Below are positions 34,051 through 41,731 of a stretch of 59,984 bases of DNA, one piece after another; within the stretch, counting starts at the first letter, position 1, and every line of letters begins with the position of its first letter. Source of the DNA: Prevotella sp. (lineage in GTDB: Bacteria; Bacteroidota; Bacteroidia; Bacteroidales; Bacteroidaceae); the NCBI GenBank assembly GCA_017619755.1, contig JAFZRU010000022.1:1-59984 (forward strand), written 5' to 3'. The notes below the pieces were generated by a model that was not told the DNA's origin, did not search any database, and worked only from the letters and a program-made list of their open reading frames with translations. The translations under genes and the position numbers were made by a program.

Positions 34051-36780
34051 TCATTTCAGCTTGGGTTTCAGCTCGTCGGGGGAATCCTTGGTGAACATGT
34101 CCACCCGTGGGGCCTCCTTCTCATACAGGTGGGTGATAACCTCCGGGGCGATGGTGATGGCGGGCTGGAACTTGTCTGATTGCATATACTGGAGGATGGA
34201 GTGGCGCAGCTGCCTTGCTACGGGGCGGTGGTCCAAGTCGTGCTGCAGGTCGATGGTGGTCATCATCAGTTTTCCGCCCAAGACGTTGGCTTCCACCAGC
34301 ATGCCTAATTTGCGCGAGATGTGCCAGGTGTCGATGGGTTGCACGATGGGTTGGTAGCTGACGGGGAACTCTGCCAAGTTCATCACTTGGGTTCGGTTCA
34401 CCAACTCCCACCAGTTGAGGTTCTGCCAGTCGTCGGTGGGGAAGTGCTCGAACACTGGGTGGCTGTTGTCGATGTAGGCGCCGGTGGTGTGGGGTGGACG
34501 CATCTTGAACCAGCTGGTGTTCCAGAAGACGGGGAGGTAGTGGTGGCTCACGTCGTTGCCGTGGCGCACCTTGCCGGCGGCGCAGAGGAGCACTTTTCCG
34601 CCTTTCCGCAAGGCGTCGGTGGCGCGGTCGTCGAGGGTGTCGGTGACGAGGATGCCCGATGTGGAGGGCTCTTCCAAGCGGTCGGGATAGACCCAGAACT
34701 CATAGTGGTTGGTGTGGCCCATGGCGGTGAGGGTGAGGGTGAGCTTTTCCGGTGCTGCCACGTCGGAGGGGAGGTAGTTGATGGTTTCTCCCGTGGCTAC
34801 GTCGCCCTGTGCCAATGTCCGCCCTCCGCCGGTGATGAGGTAGTTGATGCGCCCGCCTTTCCTCAGGGTGGTGTTGTAGAGGGCGGTGCCGATACGCAGG
34901 GTGTCGGCAGTGGTGAAGACGAAGCGTGGGAAGAGGGCCATCGGCACGATGTCGGAGCAGAACTCCCGCCACTGGCCGGAGGTGCAGTAGCCTTTCTCGC
35001 CCCAGTGGACGTTGAGCACGCCGACAAGGGCGGTGCCTTGACCACTGTAGTCGTTGAGGCTGAGGATTTGGAAACCGGCGTAGTCGTGGCTGCGCAGGTT
35101 GCGCTCTATCTCATATTTGTAGGCGAGGGTCTGCAGTTTTCCGCTGGACATGAGGAATTTCTCTGCTTGGGAGGCCATCCCCCCGTCGCGCAGCAGGTCG
35201 CGGAAGATTTCCAGGTTGCCGGCCTTGTAGGCTCCGGTGTATTGGGGGATTTCCTTGAAATCGGGGAAGACGCACCACTGCCCTTGCTCGTGGCTAATGT
35301 ATGGCTCGGTGTTCTCAGGCCGCTCTTCCGTGGGTTTGAAATTGCGGGGGAGCCTCACCTGTTCGTCGAAGTTGTCGGTGCTTTGCGGGGCGTGACGGTC
35401 CCATTCGAGTCCTCTTGCACCGCCCTTCACGTGGTATTCGGAGCCGGCATCCCATGCCCATCCGCCGCCAACACTCGCCGTGCAATAGACACGGGAGGGG
35501 TCGTAAGCCTTCATCTCCTTGCAGAAGTCGGCACCCCAGGGAACCCAGTCGCCGGCTGGTTCGTTGCCTGCGGCGAGCATCACCAGTGAGGGGTGGCTGC
35601 CGTAGGTGTCGATGATGCGCTTGCATTCGTCCACCAAGTACTGGTCGATGGGCATACCACGGCGTAGGCGCACGCCGTGATTGGGCCATGACGGCCCCTC
35701 AGGCTGAAGGTAAAGCCCTAATTGGTCGGCGGCGATGAAGGCGGCCTCCGGCGGGCAGTAGCTGTGGAAACGCACGTGGTTGAGGCCGTACTCCTTGCAT
35801 TTGCCGAAGACTTTCAGCCACGACTCTACGTCGGTGGGGGGATAGCCGGTCTCTGGGAAGCAGCAGTTCTCCACCGTCCCTCGAAACCAGATGGGTTGGT
35901 CGTTGAGGAGGAACTGTCTCCCCTTGATGGCGACTTCTCGCATGCCGAAGGTGACGGGGATGGAGTCGCCCTGGTAGCACACCTTGACGGTGTAGAGCTG
36001 TGGGTTGTCGGCGCTCCACAGGCGCAGGGGTTGGGGCAGGTGGATGGTGTAGGTGGTGTCGTTGATGAGGATCCGTGCCGTGGCGGTGTGGATGTCCGTT
36101 TCCACGCGCTTGCGGTGGATGAGTGGTGCGGCGTCGAGGGTGATGCGTCCCGCGATGCCGTTCCAGTCGCCCTGTGTCTGGTCGGTCACGCTGTGTGAGT
36201 CCTGGCCTACGCAGACGTTCTCTATGCCGTTATAGACCTTGATGGCGATGACATCCTTCTTCCCCGGTCGCAAATAGTCGGTGAGGTCGTATTGGTGGGG
36301 GGCACTGAGGGATAATTGGTGACCTGCCTCGCGGCCGTTGACATAGACGGTGGTCTCGATGTGGGGCCTCTCAAGGTGGAGGGTGATGAGTTTGCCTTTC
36401 CAACTCTTGGGGGTCGTCACCTCCCGTGTGTACCAAGCGGCACCCACGTAGTGCTTGTCGGGGGTGAGGAAGAAGGGGAATTTCATCCTACCGGGATGGC
36501 GGTATGGCTCCATGTGGGGGTTGAAATAGTAGGAGGAGTCGTAGAGCGACCCCACCCATTTCGTCTCAGGGGTGACGGGGTCTCCCTTGCCGTTGGTGAG
36601 CATGGAGCCGGGCAGGTTGATGGTTTCTTCGCAGCGTGTCGGCGGTGTGCTGCTGTTCTCGCGGTCAATGGCGAAGTTCCATTTCCCGGCGAGGTTGATG
36701 CTGTTTTGTGCGTTGGCGCTGAGCAGGGCGCATGCGCAGAGTGCGCAGAGGATGGTTTTTCTAATCATGGCGGTTGTCAT
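34051..36780 (-). CDS. Exported glycoside hydrolase family 2 protein
   Basis: A signal peptide (ending LSANAQ) precedes the GH2 domain order: sugar-binding jelly roll (AAWYTREVTTPKSWKGKLI, then HIETTVYVNGREAGH), Ig-like domain, and TIM barrel with LNHVRFHSYCPPEAAF, AAGNEPAG (probable acid/base Glu) and EPYISHEQGQWC (probable nucleophile Glu). An additional C-terminal beta-rich region of ~300 residues follows. GH2 covers beta-galactosidase, beta-glucuronidase and related activities; I cannot assign one. The start was placed at the ATG 14 bp from its promoter; another ATG 12 bp later is possible. It may act on side chains released by the nearby pectin genes. Confidence 0.85.
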   Translation of the reverse strand: MTTAMIRKTILCALCACALLSANAQNSINLAGKWNFAIDRENSSTPPTRCEETINLPGSMLTNGKGDPVTPETKWVGSLYDSSYYFNPHMEPYRHPGRMKFPFFLTPDKHYVGAAWYTREVTTPKSWKGKLITLHLERPHIETTVYVNGREAGHQLSLSAPHQYDLTDYLRPGKKDVIAIKVYNGIENVCVGQDSHSVTDQTQGDWNGIAGRITLDAAPLIHRKRVETDIHTATARILINDTTYTIHLPQPLRLWSADNPQLYTVKVCYQGDSIPVTFGMREVAIKGRQFLLNDQPIWFRGTVENCCFPETGYPPTDVESWLKVFGKCKEYGLNHVRFHSYCPPEAAFIAADQLGLYLQPEGPSWPNHGVRLRRGMPIDQYLVDECKRIIDTYGSHPSLVMLAAGNEPAGDWVPWGADFCKEMKAYDPSRVYCTASVGGGWAWDAGSEYHVKGGARGLEWDRHAPQSTDNFDEQVRLPRNFKPTEERPENTEPYISHEQGQWCVFPDFKEIPQYTGAYKAGNLEIFRDLLRDGGMASQAEKFLMSSGKLQTLAYKYEIERNLRSHDYAGFQILSLNDYSGQGTALVGVLNVHWGEKGYCTSGQWREFCSDIVPMALFPRFVFTTADTLRIGTALYNTTLRKGGRINYLITGGGRTLAQGDVATGETINYLPSDVAAPEKLTLTLTAMGHTNHYEFWVYPDRLEEPSTSGILVTDTLDDRATDALRKGGKVLLCAAGKVRHGNDVSHHYLPVFWNTSWFKMRPPHTTGAYIDNSHPVFEHFPTDDWQNLNWWELVNRTQVMNLAEFPVSYQPIVQPIDTWHISRKLGMLVEANVLGGKLMMTTIDLQHDLDHRPVARQLRHSILQYMQSDKFQPAITIAPEVITHLYEKEAPRVDMFTKDSPDELKPKLK

Positions 36781-36794
36781 TATCTTCGCGACAG

Positions 36795-36825
36795 CAAAGA
36801 TAGTGCAAGCCGAAGACAATACAAA
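36795..36825 (-). promoter_or_regulatory. Promoter of the GH2 gene
   Basis: On the minus strand TTTG, 19 bp, TATCTTTG: a full-consensus Bacteroidota promoter 14 bp upstream of the start codon. The rest of the gap up to 37213 holds two short repeats and a plus-strand promoter, and no gene. Confidence 0.75.
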
Positions 36826-37020
36826 GCAAAAACCAAAGTTTTTTATTTTGCATTTCTTTTTTACTTGGCTCCATTTGGTCGGAGCATCGTCGGAATAAGA
36901 TGAAATGGGGTGGGGGATGATGTCAGTGGGGGGCGCGTATCACTACGGGCGAAAAGGTTCCCTCTGACAATCAACACTATACACAAACATTATGAATCAT
37001 TTACTTTTTTCTGCATGCAA

Positions 37021-37072
37021 AGGTAGGGCTTTTGGGGCATGCATGCAATACCTAAAAGTAGGGTTTTTGGGG
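37021..37072 (+). repeat. 17-bp direct repeat flanking GCATGCATGC
   Basis: AGGTAGGGCTTTTGGGG and AAGTAGGGTTTTTGGGG, 35 bp apart, flank the palindrome GCATGCATGC. They lie 70-145 bp upstream of the promoter for the lectin-like gene and could be regulator binding sites. Confidence 0.5.
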
Positions 37073-37141
37073 TGATATTTGTGGAAGAAAGGAGAGGAGT
37101 GAACAAAAAATCACTATATTTCATATTTTTTCTGGAAAAAG

Positions 37142-37173
37142 GTTGGATTTTTCACACATTTTGAGTATTTTTG
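37142..37173 (+). promoter_or_regulatory. Promoter of the lectin-like secreted protein
   Basis: GTTG, 20 bp, TATTTTTG; the start codon is 40 bp downstream of the -7 box. Confidence 0.6.
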
Positions 37174-37213
37174 TCAGCAGAATCAGATTTAACTTTAAAT
37201 TTTTACTAATCCA

Positions 37214-37945
37214 ATGAAAAAAATACTATCTTTTTTCGCATTGTTGTCCTTGACATTCACGACCAATGCACAAACAACCTTAAGAGGTGATATGGATAAT
37301 GACAGCAAGTTATCCGTTTCTGATGTGACGATGTTGGTGGATGCAATCCTAAATGGTCCAAAATATGACCTTTCTTGCCCCGATGCCAACCATCCACACG
37401 CCATCGACCTCGGACTACCCTCCGGCACCCTTTGGTCATGCTGCAACTTGGGTGCTTCCACACCCGAGGAGTATGGCGGCTACTATGCCTGGGGAGAAAC
37501 CGAACAGAAGGAAGTGTACGATTGGAGCACCTATATGTATTACAATAACTCAGATGGTTCTTGTAGGAATCTTGGTTCCGACATTGTTGGTACACCATAC
37601 GATGTTGCCCACGTGAAGTGGGGCGGCACTTGGGTGATGCCGTCTAAAGACCAAATCCAAGAGCTGCTTGATAACTGCACAAGTGAATGGATTATGTTCA
37701 ACGGAGTCAAAGGGCTTCAGTTGATGAGCAAGAACAACGATGGCACGATATTCTTGCCTGTGGCTGGCCATCGCTGGGTTGACAACCTCAACAGTGCCGG
37801 CAACTACGGCTACTACTGGTCGTCCACGCAGTTTCCCTCCTACTCATTCTACGCCTACCTCCTGTACTTCAATTCGGACGGTGCGCACTCGTTCTACAGC
37901 ATTTGTCGCGACTACGGTCAGAGCGTTCGCCCCGTCTCCAAATAG
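37214..37945 (+). CDS. Secreted protein, dockerin-like EF loop plus C-type-lectin-like domain
   Basis: After a signal peptide (ending NAQ) a dockerin-like calcium loop (GDMDNDSKLSVSDVTMLVDAI) precedes a ~170-residue domain opening with AIDLGLPSGTLWS and closing with YYWSSTQ...SVRPVSK. That domain belongs to the family of Bacteroidota paralogues with a formylglycine-generating-enzyme / C-type-lectin-like fold, which also includes variable proteins of diversity-generating retroelements. The C-terminal ~40 codons are rich in TAC, TTC and TCC, as in such variable regions. No reverse transcriptase or template repeat lies in the window, so retroelement diversification is only a possibility. Confidence 0.75.
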   Translation: MKKILSFFALLSLTFTTNAQTTLRGDMDNDSKLSVSDVTMLVDAILNGPKYDLSCPDANHPHAIDLGLPSGTLWSCCNLGASTPEEYGGYYAWGETEQKEVYDWSTYMYYNNSDGSCRNLGSDIVGTPYDVAHVKWGGTWVMPSKDQIQELLDNCTSEWIMFNGVKGLQLMSKNNDGTIFLPVAGHRWVDNLNSAGNYGYYWSSTQFPSYSFYAYLLYFNSDGAHSFYSICRDYGQSVRPVSK

Positions 37946-37992
37946 GCACTTAATAACATTTTATCATCGCAATAGTTAAAAATGCTGCCTTT

Positions 37993-38026
37993 TTTGCGTC
38001 TTTTAGGTTGAAAAGTAGTACTTTTG
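37993..38026 (+). promoter_or_regulatory. Promoter of asd
   Basis: TTTG, 22 bp, TACTTTTG, 34 bp before the asd ATG. Confidence 0.65.
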
Positions 38027-38060
38027 CAACCCGAAACATTATTATATAACGCAAATAAAG

Positions 38061-39071
38061 ATGAAAGTAGCGATTGTAGGCGCCAGCGGCGCCGTTGGTC
38101 AGGAATTCCTCCGCGTGTTGGAGGAGCGCAATTTTCCCATTGACGAGTTGGTGCTTTTCGGCTCCACCCGGAGCGCCGGGAGAAAGTATGTTTTCAAGGG
38201 CGTGGAGCATGAGGTGAAGTTGTTGCAGCACAATGACGACTTCAAGGGTGTTGACATCGCCTTCACTTCAGCCGGTGCCGGTACGTCGAAGGAGTTTGCC
38301 GAGACCATCACCCGCCATGGAGCAGTGATGATCGATAATTCCAGTGCCTTCCGTATGGACGACGACGTGCCTCTCGTCGTTCCTGAGTGCAATGCCGCCG
38401 ACGCCCTCAACCGTCCCCGTGGCATCATCGCCAACCCCAACTGCACGACCATCATGATGGTTGTGGTGTTGCAGCCTTTAGAGCAGCTCTCCCACATCAA
38501 GCGCATCCATGTGTCGAGCTACCAGAGTGCGAGTGGCGCCGGTGCCGCCGCCATGGCAGAGTTGGAACAGCAATACCGCGAGATTGTGGAGCAGCGCCCG
38601 GTGACGGTGAAGAAATTCCCTTATCAGCTGGCCTACAACGTCATCCCACAGATAGACGTGTTCCAACCCAACGGCTACACGAAAGAGGAGATGAAGATGT
38701 TCAACGAGACGCGCAAGATCATGCACTCCGATGTGCGTTGCTCCGCCACCTGCGTGCGTGTGTCGTCTCTCCGCTCCCACTCCGAGAGCGTGTGGATAGA
38801 GACGGAACGCCCCCTCGGCGTGGAAGAGGCCCAGACCGCCATCGCCGCAGCCCCCGGCTGTACCCTGTGCGACGATCCGACGCAGCTCGTCTACCCCATG
38901 CCTCTCGACACCGCCGGTCACGACGACATCTACGTAGGGCGTGTACGAAAGGACTTGGCCGACGACTGTGGCCTCACCTTCTGGCTCAGTGGCGACCAAA
39001 TCCGGAAGGGAGCCGCCCTCAACGCCGTTCAGATTGCCGAATACCTCATCCAGGTGGGCGACGTGAAATGA
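38061..39071 (+). CDS. asd: Aspartate-semialdehyde dehydrogenase
   Basis: Converts aspartyl phosphate with NADPH to aspartate semialdehyde, the branch point to lysine/diaminopimelate, threonine and methionine. The Rossmann motif GASGAVG (7-13), [12 protein letters not shown], the catalytic Cys128 in NPNCTT and a likely catalytic His in LRSHSES are all present. The 336-residue length is standard. It has its own promoter and a terminator right behind, so it is a single-gene unit. Cytoplasmic. Confidence 0.95.
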   Translation: MKVAIVGASGAVGQEFLRVLEERNFPIDELVLFGSTRSAGRKYVFKGVEHEVKLLQHNDDFKGVDIAFTSAGAGTSKEFAETITRHGAVMIDNSSAFRMDDDVPLVVPECNAADALNRPRGIIANPNCTTIMMVVVLQPLEQLSHIKRIHVSSYQSASGAGAAAMAELEQQYREIVEQRPVTVKKFPYQLAYNVIPQIDVFQPNGYTKEEMKMFNETRKIMHSDVRCSATCVRVSSLRSHSESVWIETERPLGVEEAQTAIAAAPGCTLCDDPTQLVYPMPLDTAGHDDIYVGRVRKDLADDCGLTFWLSGDQIRKGAALNAVQIAEYLIQVGDVK

Positions 39072-39111
39072 CGCACCCTTTCAGGCATCAAGACAGACTA
39101 CAACACTTCTT

Positions 39112-39147
39112 GACGCCGGGGCCACAACTGACCCCGGCGTCATTTTG
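39112..39147 (+). terminator. Intrinsic terminator after asd
   Basis: A perfect 10-bp GC-rich stem (GACGCCGGGG / CCCCGGCGTC) with a 10-nt loop is followed by ATTTTG, 40 bp downstream of the asd stop. Confidence 0.85.
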
Positions 39148-39201
39148 CTGAAAAATAACACTTGTTGGTTGATAATCATTTCAAGAAAATACTTTTCACG
39201 T

Positions 39202-39209
39202 TATTTTTG
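39202..39209 (+). promoter_or_regulatory. -7 box of the VTC gene cluster
   Basis: TATTTTTG, with TTTC 19 bp upstream as an imperfect -33 box. The start codon is 59 bp downstream. Confidence 0.5.
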
Positions 39210-39268
39210 CGTTAAATCTTCGGGAAGACTCCCAACTACCCGGAAACGAAGCATCAATCTTTAACGCC

Positions 39269-40018
39269 ATGGACGAAATTCTCTCAAAATTCGACAAAAT
39301 CTCGCTTGACGAGATGAGCGGCATACGCCTGATGAACCGCATTGACACGAAGTTTGTCACCACGATGCCGGTGCTGAGGACATTGCTCGAAATGGCCATG
39401 GACGACTATATGGCACAGGAGATTGGCGGGGAGCGCAACATGAGGTACAACACCACCTATTTTGACACCCGCAACTACGATATGTACTACCAGCACCAAC
39501 ACGGGCATGCCGGCAGGCAAAAGCTCCGTTTCCGCACCTACGTCAGTTCCAATCTGCAGTTCATGGAGGTGAAGACGAAGAACAATCGTGGAAGGACGAA
39601 GAAAAAGCGGATGGAGGTGACCGACATGGGCCTCGACGACCCGGAGAAACTACAGTTCCTCGCCACTCATTTGCGATACGAGCCTAAAGAGCTCATACCG
39701 GCCATACAAAACGCCTTCGACCGCATCACACTCGTCAATAAGGCGCGCACCGAACGGCTCACCATCGACACCAATCTGCAATTTCATAACCTCGTCACCG
39801 GCGAAAAGCGACACATGCACCCCCTGGTCATCGTGGAGCTCAAGCGCGACGGGCTGTGCTACTCGCCTGTCTTGGAGATGCTCCGCCAGCTACGCGTCTT
39901 CCCCCACGGCTTCAGCAAGTATTGCATGGGCTCCGCCCTCACCAACCATCACTTGCAGGTCAACCGCTTCAAGCCCAAGCTTATCGACATCAAAAAAATC
40001 GCCGCCTCTGCCACATAG
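39269..40018 (+). CDS. VTC-domain protein, predicted polyphosphate polymerase
   Basis: The VTC (triphosphate tunnel) fold is indicated by its basic and acidic tunnel motifs: NRIDTKF, YFDTRNYDMYY, KLRFRTY, MEVKTKNNRGRTKKKR, VELKRDG and the closing SKYCMG. In eukaryotic VTC4 this domain makes polyphosphate from ATP. The 249-residue length covers a single domain. The next gene encodes a DUF4956 membrane protein, a frequent partner, which suggests membrane-associated polyphosphate synthesis or export. Enzymatic activity is inferred from family, not shown. Confidence 0.85.
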   Translation: MDEILSKFDKISLDEMSGIRLMNRIDTKFVTTMPVLRTLLEMAMDDYMAQEIGGERNMRYNTTYFDTRNYDMYYQHQHGHAGRQKLRFRTYVSSNLQFMEVKTKNNRGRTKKKRMEVTDMGLDDPEKLQFLATHLRYEPKELIPAIQNAFDRITLVNKARTERLTIDTNLQFHNLVTGEKRHMHPLVIVELKRDGLCYSPVLEMLRQLRVFPHGFSKYCMGSALTNHHLQVNRFKPKLIDIKKIAASAT

Positions 40019-40052
40019 ATAGCATCCATCTATAGCATCTATAGCCCCCATA
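40014..40052 (+). repeat. 9-bp CTATAGCAT-type repeats after the VTC gene
   Basis: About four imperfect 9-mers (ATAGATAGC, ATCCATCTA, TAGCATCTA, TAGCCCCCA) begin within the TAG stop codon and fill most of the 64-bp gap to the DUF4956 gene. Confidence 0.6.
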
Positions 40053-40082
40053 AAAAAGAAAAAATCAAAAAATCATACAATA

Positions 40083-40754
40083 ATGGAATTCATCCTCAAA
40101 TTCGTCTCTGCGGACTACCTGCAAATGCTGGTACGCTTCGCCATCTGTATGTTGGTCAACTGGATCATCGTCAAATACCTCTACTATCCCAAGAGCAAGC
40201 GGCGTGACTTCTTCTTCACTTTCATGCTCATTGGTGTGGCCATCTTCTTCATCGTCTTCTTTATGATATTCGTCCTCGAAGATATGAAGGGAAAGACCGG
40301 AATAGGCGTGGGTATCGGCATGTTTGGCATCTTCAGCATCATGCGCTACCGCACCGACGCCATGCCGGTGAGGGAGATGACCTATCTCTTCATCGTGCTG
40401 TGCCTCTCCGTTGTCAACGCCTTGGCATCCACCATGCCCGTCGTGGAACTGCTGCTCACTGACATCCTCATCGTGCTGTGTGTGTGGTTTTGCGAGCGTG
40501 TCCTCAAGGTGGTGCCTTGCAAACTCATTCAGTACGACCGCATCGAACTCATCCGCCCGGATTGTCGAGAGGAACTCATCGACGACCTCAAGAAGCGCAC
40601 CGGCTTGGCTATCACCAGGGTGGAGGTGGGAGGCCTTGACTTGCTTCGTGACATGGCCGTGCTCAAGGTGTATTATAAGAACAGCGACAAGACTGGCTCT
40701 AACTCCGTTGACGCCAAGGTGAAACTAAAGCAGACAGAACTGCGCGAGGTATAA
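40083..40754 (+). CDS. DUF4956 membrane protein
   Basis: A 223-residue protein with four predicted membrane helices (about 13-30, 45-70, 77-88 and 105-130) and a cytoplasmic C-terminal domain of ~85 residues (PCKLIQYDRIELIRPDCREELIDDL...). The family motif GIGMFGIFSIMRYRTDAMPVREMTYLF is well preserved. DUF4956 proteins typically neighbour VTC-domain polymerases, as here, and may form a channel or anchor for polyphosphate. No transport function can be proven from sequence. Confidence 0.85.
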   Translation: MEFILKFVSADYLQMLVRFAICMLVNWIIVKYLYYPKSKRRDFFFTFMLIGVAIFFIVFFMIFVLEDMKGKTGIGVGIGMFGIFSIMRYRTDAMPVREMTYLFIVLCLSVVNALASTMPVVELLLTDILIVLCVWFCERVLKVVPCKLIQYDRIELIRPDCREELIDDLKKRTGLAITRVEVGGLDLLRDMAVLKVYYKNSDKTGSNSVDAKVKLKQTELREV

Positions 40755-40838
40755 AGACTTTAAAGACCTTAACGACATTAAAGTCCTTAATCCCTTAAAC
40801 CCCTTAAACTCTTGAACCCTTAAACCCTTCAACCCCAT
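40755..40838 (+). repeat. About nine 9-bp repeats (CCTTAAACC type)
   Basis: The whole 88-bp gap between the DUF4956 and DUF2490 genes consists of 9-mers such as TCCTTAATC, CCTTAAACC and CCTTAAACT. Same family as the array at 28089. Confidence 0.75.
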
Positions 40839-40842
40839 AAAG

Positions 40843-41628
40843 ATGAAAAAGACAATGCTTTTGCTGGCTCTCGCCGTGACTCCCTTGGCCGGTTTCGCCC
40901 AAGCCGACAGCGGCGATGACTTCGGCACGGAGATTTCCATAGAGGCCGTAAAGAAGATAGACAAGAAATTTACCGTGGGTGTGGAGGCGGAGATGCGCAC
41001 CCGCGACGATGTGAAGACCGTGGACCGTTGGTCTGGCGGCGTGGCCGTTGGCTACAAGGTACTACCCTGGCTGAAGGCCTCGGCTGGCTACACCTTCCTC
41101 TATGACAACAACGAGCGCATCTCGTATTACGAAGAGGGTGACGGCAAGGTGCAAAAAGGTCTTCGCAAGGTTGGCGACCCGAAGAAACGCGCACAATACT
41201 GGGGGGTGAGGCATCGCTTCAACGTCTCGCTCACTGGCAGTTGGAAAATCAGTCGTATGGAGTTGTCGCTGCGTGAGCGTTGGCAATACACCTACCGCCC
41301 GGAATACACCGTGGACCAACGGTGGAGCTACTACGATGAGGACTGGGACGGTGAGGAGCACACCTACCGTGGCAAGGGGAAGAGCGTGTTGCGCAGCCGT
41401 TTGATGGGAGAGTACAAGCTCTCCGGCATCCCCGCCACCCCCTATCTCAGCGTGGAGGCCTTCAACGCCTGGAACTTGGAAAAAATCCGCTTCACCGCAG
41501 GAGCAGACTGGAAACTCAACAAGAAAAACACCTTGGGTCTATACTACCGCTATCAGCGTGTGGACGACGACTCTGACAACGAACCCAACCGCCACGTCGT
41601 GGGTCTGAGCTACAAGCTAAGGCTATAG
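40843..41628 (+). CDS. DUF2490-like outer membrane protein
   Basis: A signal peptide (ending GFAQ) is followed by beta strands with alternating polar and aromatic residues: SGGVAVGYKVLPWLKASAGY, MELSLRERWQYTYRP, NTLGLYYRYQRVDDDSDNEP, and a terminal strand VVGLSYKLRL. This is the DUF2490 pattern of a 10-12 stranded barrel of about 240 mature residues. It follows the VTC and DUF4956 genes and probably shares their transcript. The stop codon TAG lies within the first CTATAG unit of the downstream repeat array. Confidence 0.8.
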   Translation: MKKTMLLLALAVTPLAGFAQADSGDDFGTEISIEAVKKIDKKFTVGVEAEMRTRDDVKTVDRWSGGVAVGYKVLPWLKASAGYTFLYDNNERISYYEEGDGKVQKGLRKVGDPKKRAQYWGVRHRFNVSLTGSWKISRMELSLRERWQYTYRPEYTVDQRWSYYDEDWDGEEHTYRGKGKSVLRSRLMGEYKLSGIPATPYLSVEAFNAWNLEKIRFTAGADWKLNKKNTLGLYYRYQRVDDDSDNEPNRHVVGLSYKLRL

Positions 41629-41700
41629 TGCCTATAGCTTCTATAGCCTCTATAGCCTCTATAGCCTCTATAGCCTCTATGGCCCCTATCCCCCTATAAA
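41623..41700 (+). repeat. About eight 9-bp CTATAGCCT repeats
   Basis: CTATAGCCT occurs four times in immediate succession, flanked by variants (CTATGGCCC, CTATCCCCC). The array starts at the DUF2490 stop codon and fills most of the gap to the GH30 gene. Confidence 0.85.
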
Positions 41701-41731
41701 AAAGTCCTCCCTTGAAAAATCCCTGTAAAAA

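Noticed and set aside
37214-37945. Diversity-generating retroelement called as a feature
   Set aside because: Only the target-like protein is visible; there is no reverse transcriptase or template repeat in the window.
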